Positions 35,901 through 44,728 of a DNA stretch of 64,000 nt are shown piece by piece (position 1 is the stretch's first letter; every line of letters begins with the position of its first letter). The DNA comes from Archangium sp. (GTDB taxonomy: Bacteria; Myxococcota; Myxococcia; Myxococcales; Myxococcaceae): NCBI GenBank assembly GCA_030681645.1, contig JAUXRX010000052.1, positions 62,001 to 126,000 of the forward strand, read 5' to 3'. Made by a program: the position numbers and the translations under genes. Below the pieces are notes generated by a model, which saw nothing but the letters and a program-made list of their open reading frames with translations, had not been told where the DNA came from and did not search any database.

Positions 35901-36145
35901 GTCACGTTCACCACCACCGAGCCGGACGAGCCCTCGATGCCCAAAGCGCCCAGCGAGAGCTCCTCGAGGGTGACCTCGGTGGCGCCTTCGGTGGACCAGG
36001 TGAGCGTCACCGGGGTGCCCACGTCGACCTGCGTCTGCGAGGCGGCGAAGGACGCGATGTGGGGCGCGGGCTCGAGCGGCGCGGGCACCAGCTGCGGGCA
36101 ACCCGCGAACAGCAACACGAAGACGGCGATTCGGGAGGAGTTCAT
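32933..36145 (-). CDS. Giant lipoprotein B of surface operon
   Basis: 1070 residues from ATG 36145, with lipobox FAGC near residues 13-16. The layout is the same as in the neighbouring paralogues: repeated Ig-like units (IASFAASQTQVDVGTPVTLTW), a beta module with VSTNGYLSFG, VPYWEDL and IVQWTNA, a lamin-tail-like domain (LAEAMLEPAP...WFELFNARTTPVDLTGW), and a second beta module (LSADGYLTF, WIFQWSHWSH, FQVKLFDDGAIEFHF). It begins 8 bases after the stop of the upstream paralogue and ends 15 bases before the next start. Sequence identity with the others is moderate, suggesting old duplications. Confidence 0.85.
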   Translation of the reverse strand: MNSSRIAVFVLLFAGCPQLVPAPLEPAPHIASFAASQTQVDVGTPVTLTWSTEGATEVTLEELSLGALGIEGSSGSVVVNVTRSSLFVLTARNARGAAHRAVVAVSVFEAMGDLLLTATPTELDSGESVTLAWSAPGATSVTLTSASGPVDLGGQAASGLVTVTPTVTSTYTLTAGTRTASVTVTVRPTLLTFTATPDAIDVVDGGAAVTLSWTTANAERVQLLTPDRGALVDTTDGGLASGSFTDVLAGPIDASRLFRYELQVSGAGRTVSRALTLPVRGNPVISTLTAPRYARAGEPLTVSWATTGAERLSLLQGGVEIYRSPSASVAASGSVEIIAPASNVTFEAVATSNRAESRLSVEVEVVRPPTLTLGTDPAVVARGAPFSLTWTGQSVRGLTVYDADGRVAFRQVDLTDTGTVPLTFRVGDSATFRAVADNGLGDLATASHTVTVTNPFSLTPSLSGTLRAGQRVELSWAGGEQLLGFPHDDVVLRPASTGFDDIAATGTAVVFPGTTRDDEVASITTPFRAPFYGRVVGDVITVSTNGYLSFGPVDRQNYVDVPLPSAKMEPLSLVPYWEDLRMASATAQWQVKTVGPDQVLIVQWTNAATLTPATTNTFQVKVWSTGQVDFEYQTMAALLGQAGVQGPRGDEGFALAAPPVSGLGVTFFAPKSSPVGVIARGRAPVGGMLAVGGALVPVSVSLDVVRPEELQLAEAMLEPAPAVGASGRWFELFNARTTPVDLTGWTFGLPDGGTGALSGTVPAGGVRVFGTSADRALNDDAGVDVQLTGFDVSGTLGSFTWGRDGAFGAWSWNNPTTGVSTVSDHGPYRFSTDVATSLSRPQVCTGSGTYGGQAQPQRGSPGTDRSCGFGYRWQPTTFGYYDISTTGTQLVANTTTATVVNVDLSAAPFPFFGVARNAVRLSADGYLTFDLASANNTFTTNFPSTAAPNSVIAIFADDLGGRRVDSAIQTRRVAAGEDPFAAAPHWIFQWSHWSHVTDDDLNFQVKLFDDGAIEFHFAQMTSGPASTPWGTGISANTWLENASGTQALVINASSETPGISPFTAYRISPR

Positions 36146-36153
36146 GGGAGCGC

Positions 36154-39100
36154 TCACGGGGTGAAGCGGATGCCGGCGTTCTGTTCGATGGTGTTGTCGG
36201 TGTTGACGCCGACCGAGACGGCGGTGCCGCCGGTGGGACTCTCGAGCCACACGGTGGCCTCGGAGCCGCGCGAGCGGGCCAGGTTCGCGGCGGCGATGGT
36301 GAAGGTCCCGTAGTGGAACTCGATGGCCCCCGTGTCGACGAGGTGCACCTGGAAGTTCATCGAAGAGGTGGTCGCGTAGAGGCGGAAGTCCTGCCACGAG
36401 ACGATGGTGCGGTCGGCGTCGCGCCTCATCATGATGCGGCCGTTGGTGTTGCGCACCAGGCGGTCCCAGAAGAGGGCCACCACGCCGTTGGGGGCGCTGG
36501 TGCCCGGGAGCACGTCGTTGGTGACGTCGTAGGCCGCGGTGAGCGGCGTGCCGAAGGTGAGGAAGCCGCACATGCCCAGGTGGATCTCGCTGAACGGTTG
36601 CCCGAAGTAGGTGAAGGGCTGCGGCAGCTGCACCGTGCCGATGCCGGTGTAGTCGCTCGCGGTGGCGAGCACCTCGGTGCCGGTGGTGCCGAGGTCGATG
36701 TACCCGCCGGGGATGCGGTCGATCTGGTACGGCGAGCACGTCTCGTTCGCCTGGCCCGGGGTGCCGATGGCGCCGTTGGGCCCGAAGGTGCGCGTGCCGT
36801 TGTTGCAGACGGGGCCGGTGCCGCCGCCGGGGCCGACCAGCAGCCCTTCGGCCACCTGCACCGAGCGGCCCTGGGTGGCCGAGGTCCAGGTCAGGGTGGA
36901 GATGGGCTCGGGGCCGAGCAAGAGCGTGACGGTGTCGCCCAGCTCGTCGAGCGGCAGGTCGGTCGCCACCACGGTGACGCCCGCGCCGCCGTTGGCGGTG
37001 GCGCTGATCGACTGGCCGACGACGAGGTAGCCCTTCGAGGGAATGACGATGCCCGAGGGGAAGGTGAAGCCGCCGCCCGTGGACCCGACCGAGCGCAGCG
37101 TGATGCCACCGAGGTCGATGGGGGTGTCCTGGGTGTTGCGCAGCTCCACCCACTGGCCGGTGCCGACCACCGAAGCCTCGGGCGAAGGCATGGCCTCGCT
37201 CACCACCAGGTCACCCGCGCCCAGCGCCACCAGGGGCACGCTGAAGGGCATCAGGCCCAGGCCCGTGCGCCCGAAGAAGGTGATGGACCGCGACACGGTG
37301 GCGACGAGGGCGAGCGTGCCGGTGGAAGGACCGCCGCCGAAGTAGACCAGCTCCATGCCCTCGGCCAGCGGCGTGCTGCCGTTGTACGAGAAGCGCTGCA
37401 CCACGGCCTGGGTCGCTTCCTTCACCCCGACGGTGGCGCTGCCGCCGCTCACGCCGGTGAGGGTCTGGTAGTGGAAGGACGCCTGGCCCGTCTCGGTGAG
37501 CTGCACCTCGAAGGTGAGGCTGGTGCCGGTGACGCCGGCGATCTCCACGCCGTTCCACTGGATGATGAAGGTGCGCTCTCCCGTCGACGCGGCCGGGCCG
37601 AAGCCGGCGAACACCTTCGCGGTGGGCCCGAGCGTGAGGTCGTCCCAGTAGGGCGCGAGCAGGGTGGGCACGCTCGCCGTGCTGAGGTCGGCGTTGATGT
37701 TGAGCGCGGCCGGCGCGGCGACGGCGATGAAGCCGTTGGTCGACACCCACAGGCTCGAGCGCTCCACGCCGAGGAAGGGGAAGCGGAAGCCGGCGGGCAG
37801 GCGCACCTCGGCCGAGCCGTTGGCGCGATCGGCGAAGAGCACCTCGGTCGCGGCCGGGTCGGCCGCGAGGTCGACGAAGCGGGTGCTGCCGGTGATGGGG
37901 GCGGGCGCGGGCGTGGCCAGGCCCACCACCTCGCTGACGCCGAGCGCATCGAGCGCCCAGCTCAGCGTGGCGGTGCTGTTGCGCAGGGTGGGTGAAGGCG
38001 CCACCGACGCCGCGGGCGTGCCGACGAGGCGGAGCGTCTGGGTGGCCGTCACCTTCTCTTCGGCTTCGTTGTAGGCCTCGAGCACCAGCGTCTGCCCCGA
38101 GCCGGCCACGAGGTTGAGCGAGCCGTTGGTGAGCTGGGCGCTGTCGATGGCGATGGTGGGGCCGTTCTCGAGGCGCAGCTGCAGGCGGCGGGTGTTGGCC
38201 GTCATCCACCGGGCGGTCACCGTCTCGCCGGGGGCGGAGATGACGGTGGGCATGAGGGTGAACGAGGTGATGGTGGGCAGCAGCGCGGGGCGCACCATCA
38301 CCGACTGGCGCACCGAGACGCCGCGATCGTTCGTCGCCACCACCGTGTACGTGGTCAACGCGGCGGGCGCGGGCAACGAGACCGAGCCGGCGGCGGCGCG
38401 GGCCACCTCGTTGGGCTGGGTCTCGAACACGAGCTGGCCCGACACCTCGACGCCCACCTTCGTGGCCCCCAGGGTGTTCCAGGCGAGGAGGAAGTTCTGC
38501 CCGGAGGAGGCGGCGGTGGGCGCCGTCACGCGCTCGATGACCGGCGCGTCGCCGACCACGCCCACCAGTTCCTGCGAGAGCTCGCCCGCGTTCGACGAGA
38601 CCGTCACCAGGAAACGCAGGGGCACGCCGTCCAGCACGGGCAGGCCGGTGGGCAGCGTGGCGGGCACGGTCCACGCGGCGTTGCCGTCGTCGAGCTGCGC
38701 GGGGTCGGTGATGTCGGCGAGCTGGCCGAAGTGCTGCTCGCGCACCACCAGGCGCTGGGCGCCGCGGGTGGTCCAGCGCACGGTGATGTCGGCGCCCGCG
38801 GTGAGGCCGGTGGGCGTGTCGAGGCCCAGGGTGAGCAGCTGCGGCCGCACCCGCACCTCGGCGAAGGCGGTCACGGCCGGGCTCCCGCCGAGCGCGGCGC
38901 TCAAGGTGAAGCGCTCGGAGCGCGCAGGAGAGACCGTCACGGTGCCGGTGGTGCCGGTGAGCGCGGCCGGGGCGCCGTCGCCCGTCTTGAGGCTGGCGCT
39001 GCTCGCGCCGGGCGCGCCCCACAGCAACTGCACCGACTCGCCCGATTCGATCTCCGCAGGCACGGGGAGCAGGAAGACCTCGCGCAGCGGCTCGCCCACG

Positions 39101-39420
39101 GCGACCTGCACGAAGGCCGCGTCGCGGCCGCCCGCACCTTCGAGGCGCGCGACGTAGAAGGTGGTGCGCGCAGGGGCGACCTGAGCGCTGCCCTCTTCCA
39201 CCGTGCCGCTCAGCTCGAGCGCCTGGCCGCTGTCGTCGAGCACCTGGATGCCCGTGGCGCCCTGGGTGCGGAAGGAGATGGTGACGAGCTCGCCGGGCCC
39301 GACCTGGGCGCGGTCGACGGTGAGGGAGAGGATCTTCGGAGCGTCGGGCGGGGGCGGCGCCTTGACCTCGGTGCACGCCGCGAGGGCGATGAAGGCGGTC
39401 AGACCGATTCGGAGTCTCAT
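36154..39420 (-). CDS. Giant lipoprotein A of surface operon, first gene
   Basis: 1088 residues from ATG 39420, with lipobox LAAC at about 13-16. Ig-like units (ILSLTVDRAQVGPGELVTISF) fill the first half. The middle has a beta module (FPFLGVERSSLWVSTNGF, APYWDDLTL, FIIQWNGVEI, FEVQLTETGQASFHYQ), then a lamin-tail-like domain (VVSEAMPSPE...WVELRNTQDTPIDLGG) and a second beta module (FTYFGQPFSEIHLG, VALFWDRL, FQVHLVDTGAIEFHYG). The 261 bases upstream, before the cyclase gene, contain no gene and should hold the operon promoter, although no clear box was found. Confidence 0.85.
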   Translation of the reverse strand: MRLRIGLTAFIALAACTEVKAPPPPDAPKILSLTVDRAQVGPGELVTISFRTQGATGIQVLDDSGQALELSGTVEEGSAQVAPARTTFYVARLEGAGGRDAAFVQVAVGEPLREVFLLPVPAEIESGESVQLLWGAPGASSASLKTGDGAPAALTGTTGTVTVSPARSERFTLSAALGGSPAVTAFAEVRVRPQLLTLGLDTPTGLTAGADITVRWTTRGAQRLVVREQHFGQLADITDPAQLDDGNAAWTVPATLPTGLPVLDGVPLRFLVTVSSNAGELSQELVGVVGDAPVIERVTAPTAASSGQNFLLAWNTLGATKVGVEVSGQLVFETQPNEVARAAAGSVSLPAPAALTTYTVVATNDRGVSVRQSVMVRPALLPTITSFTLMPTVISAPGETVTARWMTANTRRLQLRLENGPTIAIDSAQLTNGSLNLVAGSGQTLVLEAYNEAEEKVTATQTLRLVGTPAASVAPSPTLRNSTATLSWALDALGVSEVVGLATPAPAPITGSTRFVDLAADPAATEVLFADRANGSAEVRLPAGFRFPFLGVERSSLWVSTNGFIAVAAPAALNINADLSTASVPTLLAPYWDDLTLGPTAKVFAGFGPAASTGERTFIIQWNGVEIAGVTGTSLTFEVQLTETGQASFHYQTLTGVSGGSATVGVKEATQAVVQRFSYNGSTPLAEGMELVYFGGGPSTGTLALVATVSRSITFFGRTGLGLMPFSVPLVALGAGDLVVSEAMPSPEASVVGTGQWVELRNTQDTPIDLGGITLRSVGSTGGGFTFPSGIVIPSKGYLVVGQSISATANGGAGVTVVATDLPLDELGDTVTLLLGPEPISTLTWTSATQGRSVQVAEGLLVGPGGGTGPVCNNGTRTFGPNGAIGTPGQANETCSPYQIDRIPGGYIDLGTTGTEVLATASDYTGIGTVQLPQPFTYFGQPFSEIHLGMCGFLTFGTPLTAAYDVTNDVLPGTSAPNGVVALFWDRLVRNTNGRIMMRRDADRTIVSWQDFRLYATTSSMNFQVHLVDTGAIEFHYGTFTIAAANLARSRGSEATVWLESPTGGTAVSVGVNTDNTIEQNAGIRFTP

Positions 39421-39681
39421 TCTCGACCTCAAGGTGGGAGCGGAATGCGTGCGCGACGACGGGGGTGCGCGGTAAGCCTGCTTCGAGTAACGGGCCGGAG
39501 CCGGGAGTTCAAGGCCCGCTGTCGGACGCCCTGCGTAGATGTGGTGTCCGTCCCCCAGACAGGGACGGTGGTCGAGCGCAGGTGATCGCCTGCCATGGCC
39601 GCTACCCTGCCTGATGACGCCCATCACCGCGACCGTCATCCCACGGCGGCGTCGCCCCGCGGTGTCACCATCGAGGCCGCG

Positions 39682-40941
39682 TCACCTCGAGGCGATGGTG
39701 AACACCACCACGCCCGCGTCGCGGCCCTTCACCTTCTCTTCTCCGACGCGCGTGCCCTCGAACTTCCCGCCACACTTCGCGAAGGTGCTCTCGCTCACCA
39801 GCAGGTCGGTGCCCAGCGCCTTGGTGAGCGTCTCGATGCGCGAGGCCAGGTTCACCGCGTCGCCGATGACGGTGTACTCGCGTTGATCAGCGCCGCCGAG
39901 CATGCCCGCGGCCACCACGCCGGTGTGAATGCCGATGCCGATGCGGATCTCCGCGCGGCCCTCGCGCACCCGGTACCCGTTGAGCTCGACCAGCTTCTTG
40001 CGCATGTCGAGCGCGGCCCGCACCGCGCGCACCGCGTGGTCTTCCTGCTGATCAGGCACGCCCCACACCGCCAACATGCCGTCACCCAGGAACTTGTTGA
40101 GCATGCCCTCGTGCCCGCGGACGATCTGCCCCATGTGCCCGAAGTACTCGTCGAGGAACTCGAGCACCTCGCGCGGCGCCATGGTCTCGCTCATCGAGGT
40201 GAAGCTGCGAATGTCGCTGAAGAGAATGGTCACCTCGCGCTGCACCGGCTCGAGCGCGGCGCCGCCCGAGGCGAGCACCCGCTCCACCACCTGGCGGGGG
40301 AGGAACCGCGAGAGGTTCTCGCGCCGCCTGATGTCCACGAACATCGCGCGCACCCGCAGGTTGGTGAAGCCGATGAGCAGGCCCAGCGCCAGCAGGCAGC
40401 TGCAGGCGAACGCGGTCCACACCGGGTGCGCCCAGCCCTGGATCAACGCCACCGTCGCCACCGAGGCGATCGACACCGCCGTGGACAGCACCACGTGAAT
40501 CAACCGCGAGCGCGCCACCGAGAAGCACACCAGCAGCGCGAAGGTGACGGTGATGATCTCCGGGCGGCCGGGAATGCCGAGCCGTTGATCATTCCACGCG
40601 TGAAAGAGAAAGAAGGCCGCGTCGATGAAGATGTACGAGCCCACCAGCCACAAGGCGAGCTTCGGGTCGCCCTTCTTCACCCGCTGGGTCATCACCACCA
40701 CGCCGATGCAGAAGGCCAGGTAGAGCCCCACCACCACGCCGCGCAGGGGGCTCGCCGGCGTGGGCACGTCGGCGAAGCGATCGAGCACTCCGGTGCTGAT
40801 GCCGATGAGCGTCATCACCGCGAGCCGGGTGATGGCCACCGCCCGCTCGCCGATGAGGGCGCTCTGCGCGCGCACCTGCGCCTCGTCGTGCTCCTGGTCG
40901 AGCCGGATCTGCGCGATGGTGGCGCTCTTCTCCCCGCTCAT
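39682..40941 (-). CDS. Membrane-bound class III adenylate/guanylate cyclase
   Basis: 419 residues from ATG 40941. The N-terminal half has about six hydrophobic segments (AVMTLIGISTGVLD to ACSCLLALGLLIGFTNL). The C-terminal catalytic domain (about 235-415) has the two metal-binding Asp in FSDIRSFTSM and LGDGMLAVWG, the purine-selecting Lys of NKFLGDG and the Asp of TVIGDAVNLASRIE, which together favour ATP over GTP. The product would be cAMP, or possibly a related cyclic nucleotide. A cyclic-nucleotide-binding kinase lies at the far right of the window, though about 23 kb away. No HAMP or sensor domain is visible. Confidence 0.9.
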   Translation of the reverse strand: MSGEKSATIAQIRLDQEHDEAQVRAQSALIGERAVAITRLAVMTLIGISTGVLDRFADVPTPASPLRGVVVGLYLAFCIGVVVMTQRVKKGDPKLALWLVGSYIFIDAAFFLFHAWNDQRLGIPGRPEIITVTFALLVCFSVARSRLIHVVLSTAVSIASVATVALIQGWAHPVWTAFACSCLLALGLLIGFTNLRVRAMFVDIRRRENLSRFLPRQVVERVLASGGAALEPVQREVTILFSDIRSFTSMSETMAPREVLEFLDEYFGHMGQIVRGHEGMLNKFLGDGMLAVWGVPDQQEDHAVRAVRAALDMRKKLVELNGYRVREGRAEIRIGIGIHTGVVAAGMLGGADQREYTVIGDAVNLASRIETLTKALGTDLLVSESTFAKCGGKFEGTRVGEEKVKGRDAGVVVFTIASR

Positions 40942-40978
40942 CGCGCGCAGTGTACGTGCTTCGCCCCGGTCCCCAAGT

Positions 40979-42658
<1,680 letters not shown>

Positions 42659-42713
42659 GAACCCAACCCTACCCGGCGCAGGGGCGCCGAGCGACCGGGT
42701 CACGGGTTACCCG

Positions 42714-42953
42714 TCAGCGCCGCTCAGCCGTGTGCGCATGGGCGATGGCGGTGCGCAGCGCGGGCCCGAGCTTCGACTCGAGGAGCAGCACCTTGCCGTC
42801 GTGCGCCGCCTTGATGGCATCCGCGCGCACGTCGAAGTCGCCCGCGTTCTCCACGTAGATGTGCAGCCCGTGGCGCTGCACGCCGCGAACGGCGCCGAAC
42901 GAAGAGCCGCCTTCTTCGAGGTAGACCTGATCTCCGACCTGGACTCGAGCCAT
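42714..42953 (-). CDS. Small DUF2171-like protein, 79 aa
   Basis: ATG 42953. The sequence VQVGDQVYLEEGGSSFGAVR, then a GLHIYVENAGDFDVRADAI block and HDGKVLLL, matches the pattern of DUF2171/PRC-barrel-like small proteins: a five-strand barrel with conserved Gly and a closing hydrophobic strand. Its role is unknown. It lies upstream of the histidine kinase on the same strand, 55 bases apart, and is divergent from the membrane protein at 43104. Confidence 0.6.
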   Translation of the reverse strand: MARVQVGDQVYLEEGGSSFGAVRGVQRHGLHIYVENAGDFDVRADAIKAAHDGKVLLLESKLGPALRTAIAHAHTAERR

Positions 42954-43103
42954 GACGAACCTCCTGCCTTCCTTTCATACGCCCCGCGCCGCGCCGCCGC
43001 GAGGGCCCCCCCGCTCGGCCAGCCGGTGCGTGAGGTCGCCGGCGTGGCAGGCAGACGTGTTTCCCCGTGCGCGCCCAGCGGGATGAGGCATCATTCGCGC
43101 ACC

Positions 43104-43766
43104 ATGCAACAACTCGGACCGTTCCTCGCAGTCGGCGGCGTGATCGCTCTCATCGCGGGCATCGTCTACCTGGCGTGGCTGATGGAAAAGAAGCGCACCG
43201 AGGCGATGACCGCCTACGCGCAGAGCCATGGCTACGTCTTCGAGGGCAACACGCCCCAGCTCATCGACGAGCTCTCGGCCTTCAAGCTCTTCAACCAGGG
43301 CCGGGCGCGCACCGCGAAGAACACCATGCGCGGCTCGAAGGAACCCGGCGCCGTGCGCATCTGCGACTACCAATTCACCACCGGCCACGGGAAGCACCAG
43401 CAGGTGCACCAGCAGACCATCGTGGTGCTCAAGACGCCGGGCCGCATGGCGCCCCACTTCTTCCTGCGCCGCCAGCGCGCGCTCTTCGACGCCCTGGGCA
43501 AGGTCTTCGGCGGGCAGGACATCAACTTCGACGACGACGAGGCCTTCTCCAAGGCCTACGTGCTGCAGACCAACGGAGACGAGCAGCAGCTGCGCGGCTT
43601 CATGTCGCCCGGCCTGCGCGCCAGCCTCACCAAGATGTCCGACAAGAACCTGCTCATGGAGGTGGCGGGGGACACCCTGGTGCTCCACCTGGGCCGGCGC
43701 CTCAAGCCCGAGCAGCTCGACGGCCTGGTGGCCGACGCGGTGAACATCCGCCGAAACTGGAGCTAA
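43104..43766 (+). CDS. Membrane-anchored hypothetical protein leading the che operon, 220 aa
   Basis: ATG 43104 gives an N-terminal membrane helix (FLAVGGVIALIAGIVYLAWL). The soluble domain follows with the motif AQSHGYVFEGNTPQLIDELSA, a strand pair around VRICDYQFTTGHGKHQQVHQ, then FFLRRQRALFDALGKVFG and VLHLGRRLKPEQ. This pattern resembles uncharacterised proteins often found near bacterial membrane systems. It ends 12 bases before the CheW gene, so it is likely cotranscribed and may be a membrane partner of the chemosensory array. Confidence 0.65.
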   Translation: MQQLGPFLAVGGVIALIAGIVYLAWLMEKKRTEAMTAYAQSHGYVFEGNTPQLIDELSAFKLFNQGRARTAKNTMRGSKEPGAVRICDYQFTTGHGKHQQVHQQTIVVLKTPGRMAPHFFLRRQRALFDALGKVFGGQDINFDDDEAFSKAYVLQTNGDEQQLRGFMSPGLRASLTKMSDKNLLMEVAGDTLVLHLGRRLKPEQLDGLVADAVNIRRNWS

Positions 43767-43777
43767 AGGCTCCGCCG

Positions 43778-44212
43778 GTGCGGCACGTCATCTTCAGGCT
43801 CGACCGCGACCGCTACGCGCTGCCACTCGACGCGGTGCGGGAAGTGGTCAACGCCCCCGAGCACTACAGCCGCGTGCCCCACGCGCGCGACTCGGTGAAG
43901 GGCGTGATGACCTTGCGAGGGCGGGTGGTGCCCGTCATCGACCTGGGGCGCCTGCTCACCCCGGGGCTGCAGCCGGCAAGCCTCCCGGCGGCGCTCGGGA
44001 CGGGAAAGGTGGTGCTGCTGGAACTGGTGAGGCGGGAATTGGGGCTGCTGGTGACGGAAGTCGAGGGGATCGAGAGCATCGAGAAGGTCGGTTCCCAGGC
44101 CCGCGCCTCCCGGGTGGTGCGCGGGCTGGCCCGGGTGGGGCCGCTCACCATCACCGTCCTGGACGTCGAGGGGCTCGACGCCGCGGTAGCCGCGTCGTTC
44201 GCGAATGGCTAA
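43778..44212 (+). CDS. cheW: CheW-type adaptor
   Basis: 144 residues from GTG 43778. The CheW fold is recognised by HVIFRLDRDRYALPLDAVREVV at the start, HARDSVKGVMTLRGRVVPVIDL in the centre and LGLLVTEVEGIESI near the end. CheW couples receptors to CheA. The protein is short and single-domain, as usual. It opens a chemosensory block running to 47310; no receptor gene (methyl-accepting protein) is within the window, so the input side lies elsewhere. Confidence 0.92.
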   Translation: MRHVIFRLDRDRYALPLDAVREVVNAPEHYSRVPHARDSVKGVMTLRGRVVPVIDLGRLLTPGLQPASLPAALGTGKVVLLELVRRELGLLVTEVEGIESIEKVGSQARASRVVRGLARVGPLTITVLDVEGLDAAVAASFANG

Positions 44213-44265
44213 ACAAACCGGAGTTCAACGGAAGCGATGCTAGGGTGTCAGGTCAGGTGACTTCC

Positions 44266-44634
44266 ATGTCCAAGCGGGTGCTGGTCGTCGACGACAGCGT
44301 CTTCATGCGCGACATCATCAAGGACATCTTCGCCGCCGGCGGTTTTTCCGTCGTGGGCGAGGCTGGCAATGGCGTCGAAGCCGTCGAGAAGTACAAAGAG
44401 CTCAAGCCGGATCTCGTCACGATGGACCTCGTGATGCCCTACCGGAACGGCATCGATGCCACGCGGGAGATCCTCCGCGGTGACAGCAAGGCGCTGGTGG
44501 TGATGTGCAGCGCGCTGGGCCAGGAGACCATGGTGATGGAGGCCATCGAGGCCGGCGCCGTGGACTTCATCGTCAAGCCGCCCCGCGCGGAAGACGTGCT
44601 GGCGGTGGTGAAGAAGGTCCTCGGCGAGAGCTAA
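44266..44634 (+). CDS. cheY: CheY-type single-domain response regulator
   Basis: 122 residues from ATG 44266 (GTG 44245 is possible but adds seven residues outside the domain). Phospho-acceptor D54 with acidic pair D9-D10, the Ser of VVMCSALGQ and the Lys of DFIVKPP are intact. The overall match (IKDIFAAGGFSVVGEAGNGVEAVEKY, PDLVTMDLVMP) is to the Bacillus/Thermotoga CheY class rather than the E. coli type, which fits the CheC gene downstream. The usual MPxxDG is changed to MPYRNG. It probably signals to a motility or other target. Confidence 0.92.
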   Translation: MSKRVLVVDDSVFMRDIIKDIFAAGGFSVVGEAGNGVEAVEKYKELKPDLVTMDLVMPYRNGIDATREILRGDSKALVVMCSALGQETMVMEAIEAGAVDFIVKPPRAEDVLAVVKKVLGES

Positions 44635-44682
44635 CCTCTCCCTGCGAAGCGGGGAGAGGTCGGCCGCAGGCCGGGTGAGGGG
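44635..44682 (-). repeat. Repeat B copy between cheY and cheA
   Basis: The reverse form (CCTCTCCCTGCGAAGCGGGG then a second GC hairpin) begins one base after the cheY stop. As a strong hairpin inside an operon it could change relative transcript levels. Confidence 0.85.
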
Positions 44683-44728
44683 CGGCTTCCGCTCCGGTTG
44701 AAGAGAACCAGAGTAGGCTTCTCTCGCC

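Noticed and set aside
32933..37153. Longer start for lipoprotein B (1,406 residues)
   Set aside because: The added part lies in the 3' end of lipoprotein A in another frame and reads as Arg/His-rich; ATG 36145 gives a proper lipoprotein signal peptide.
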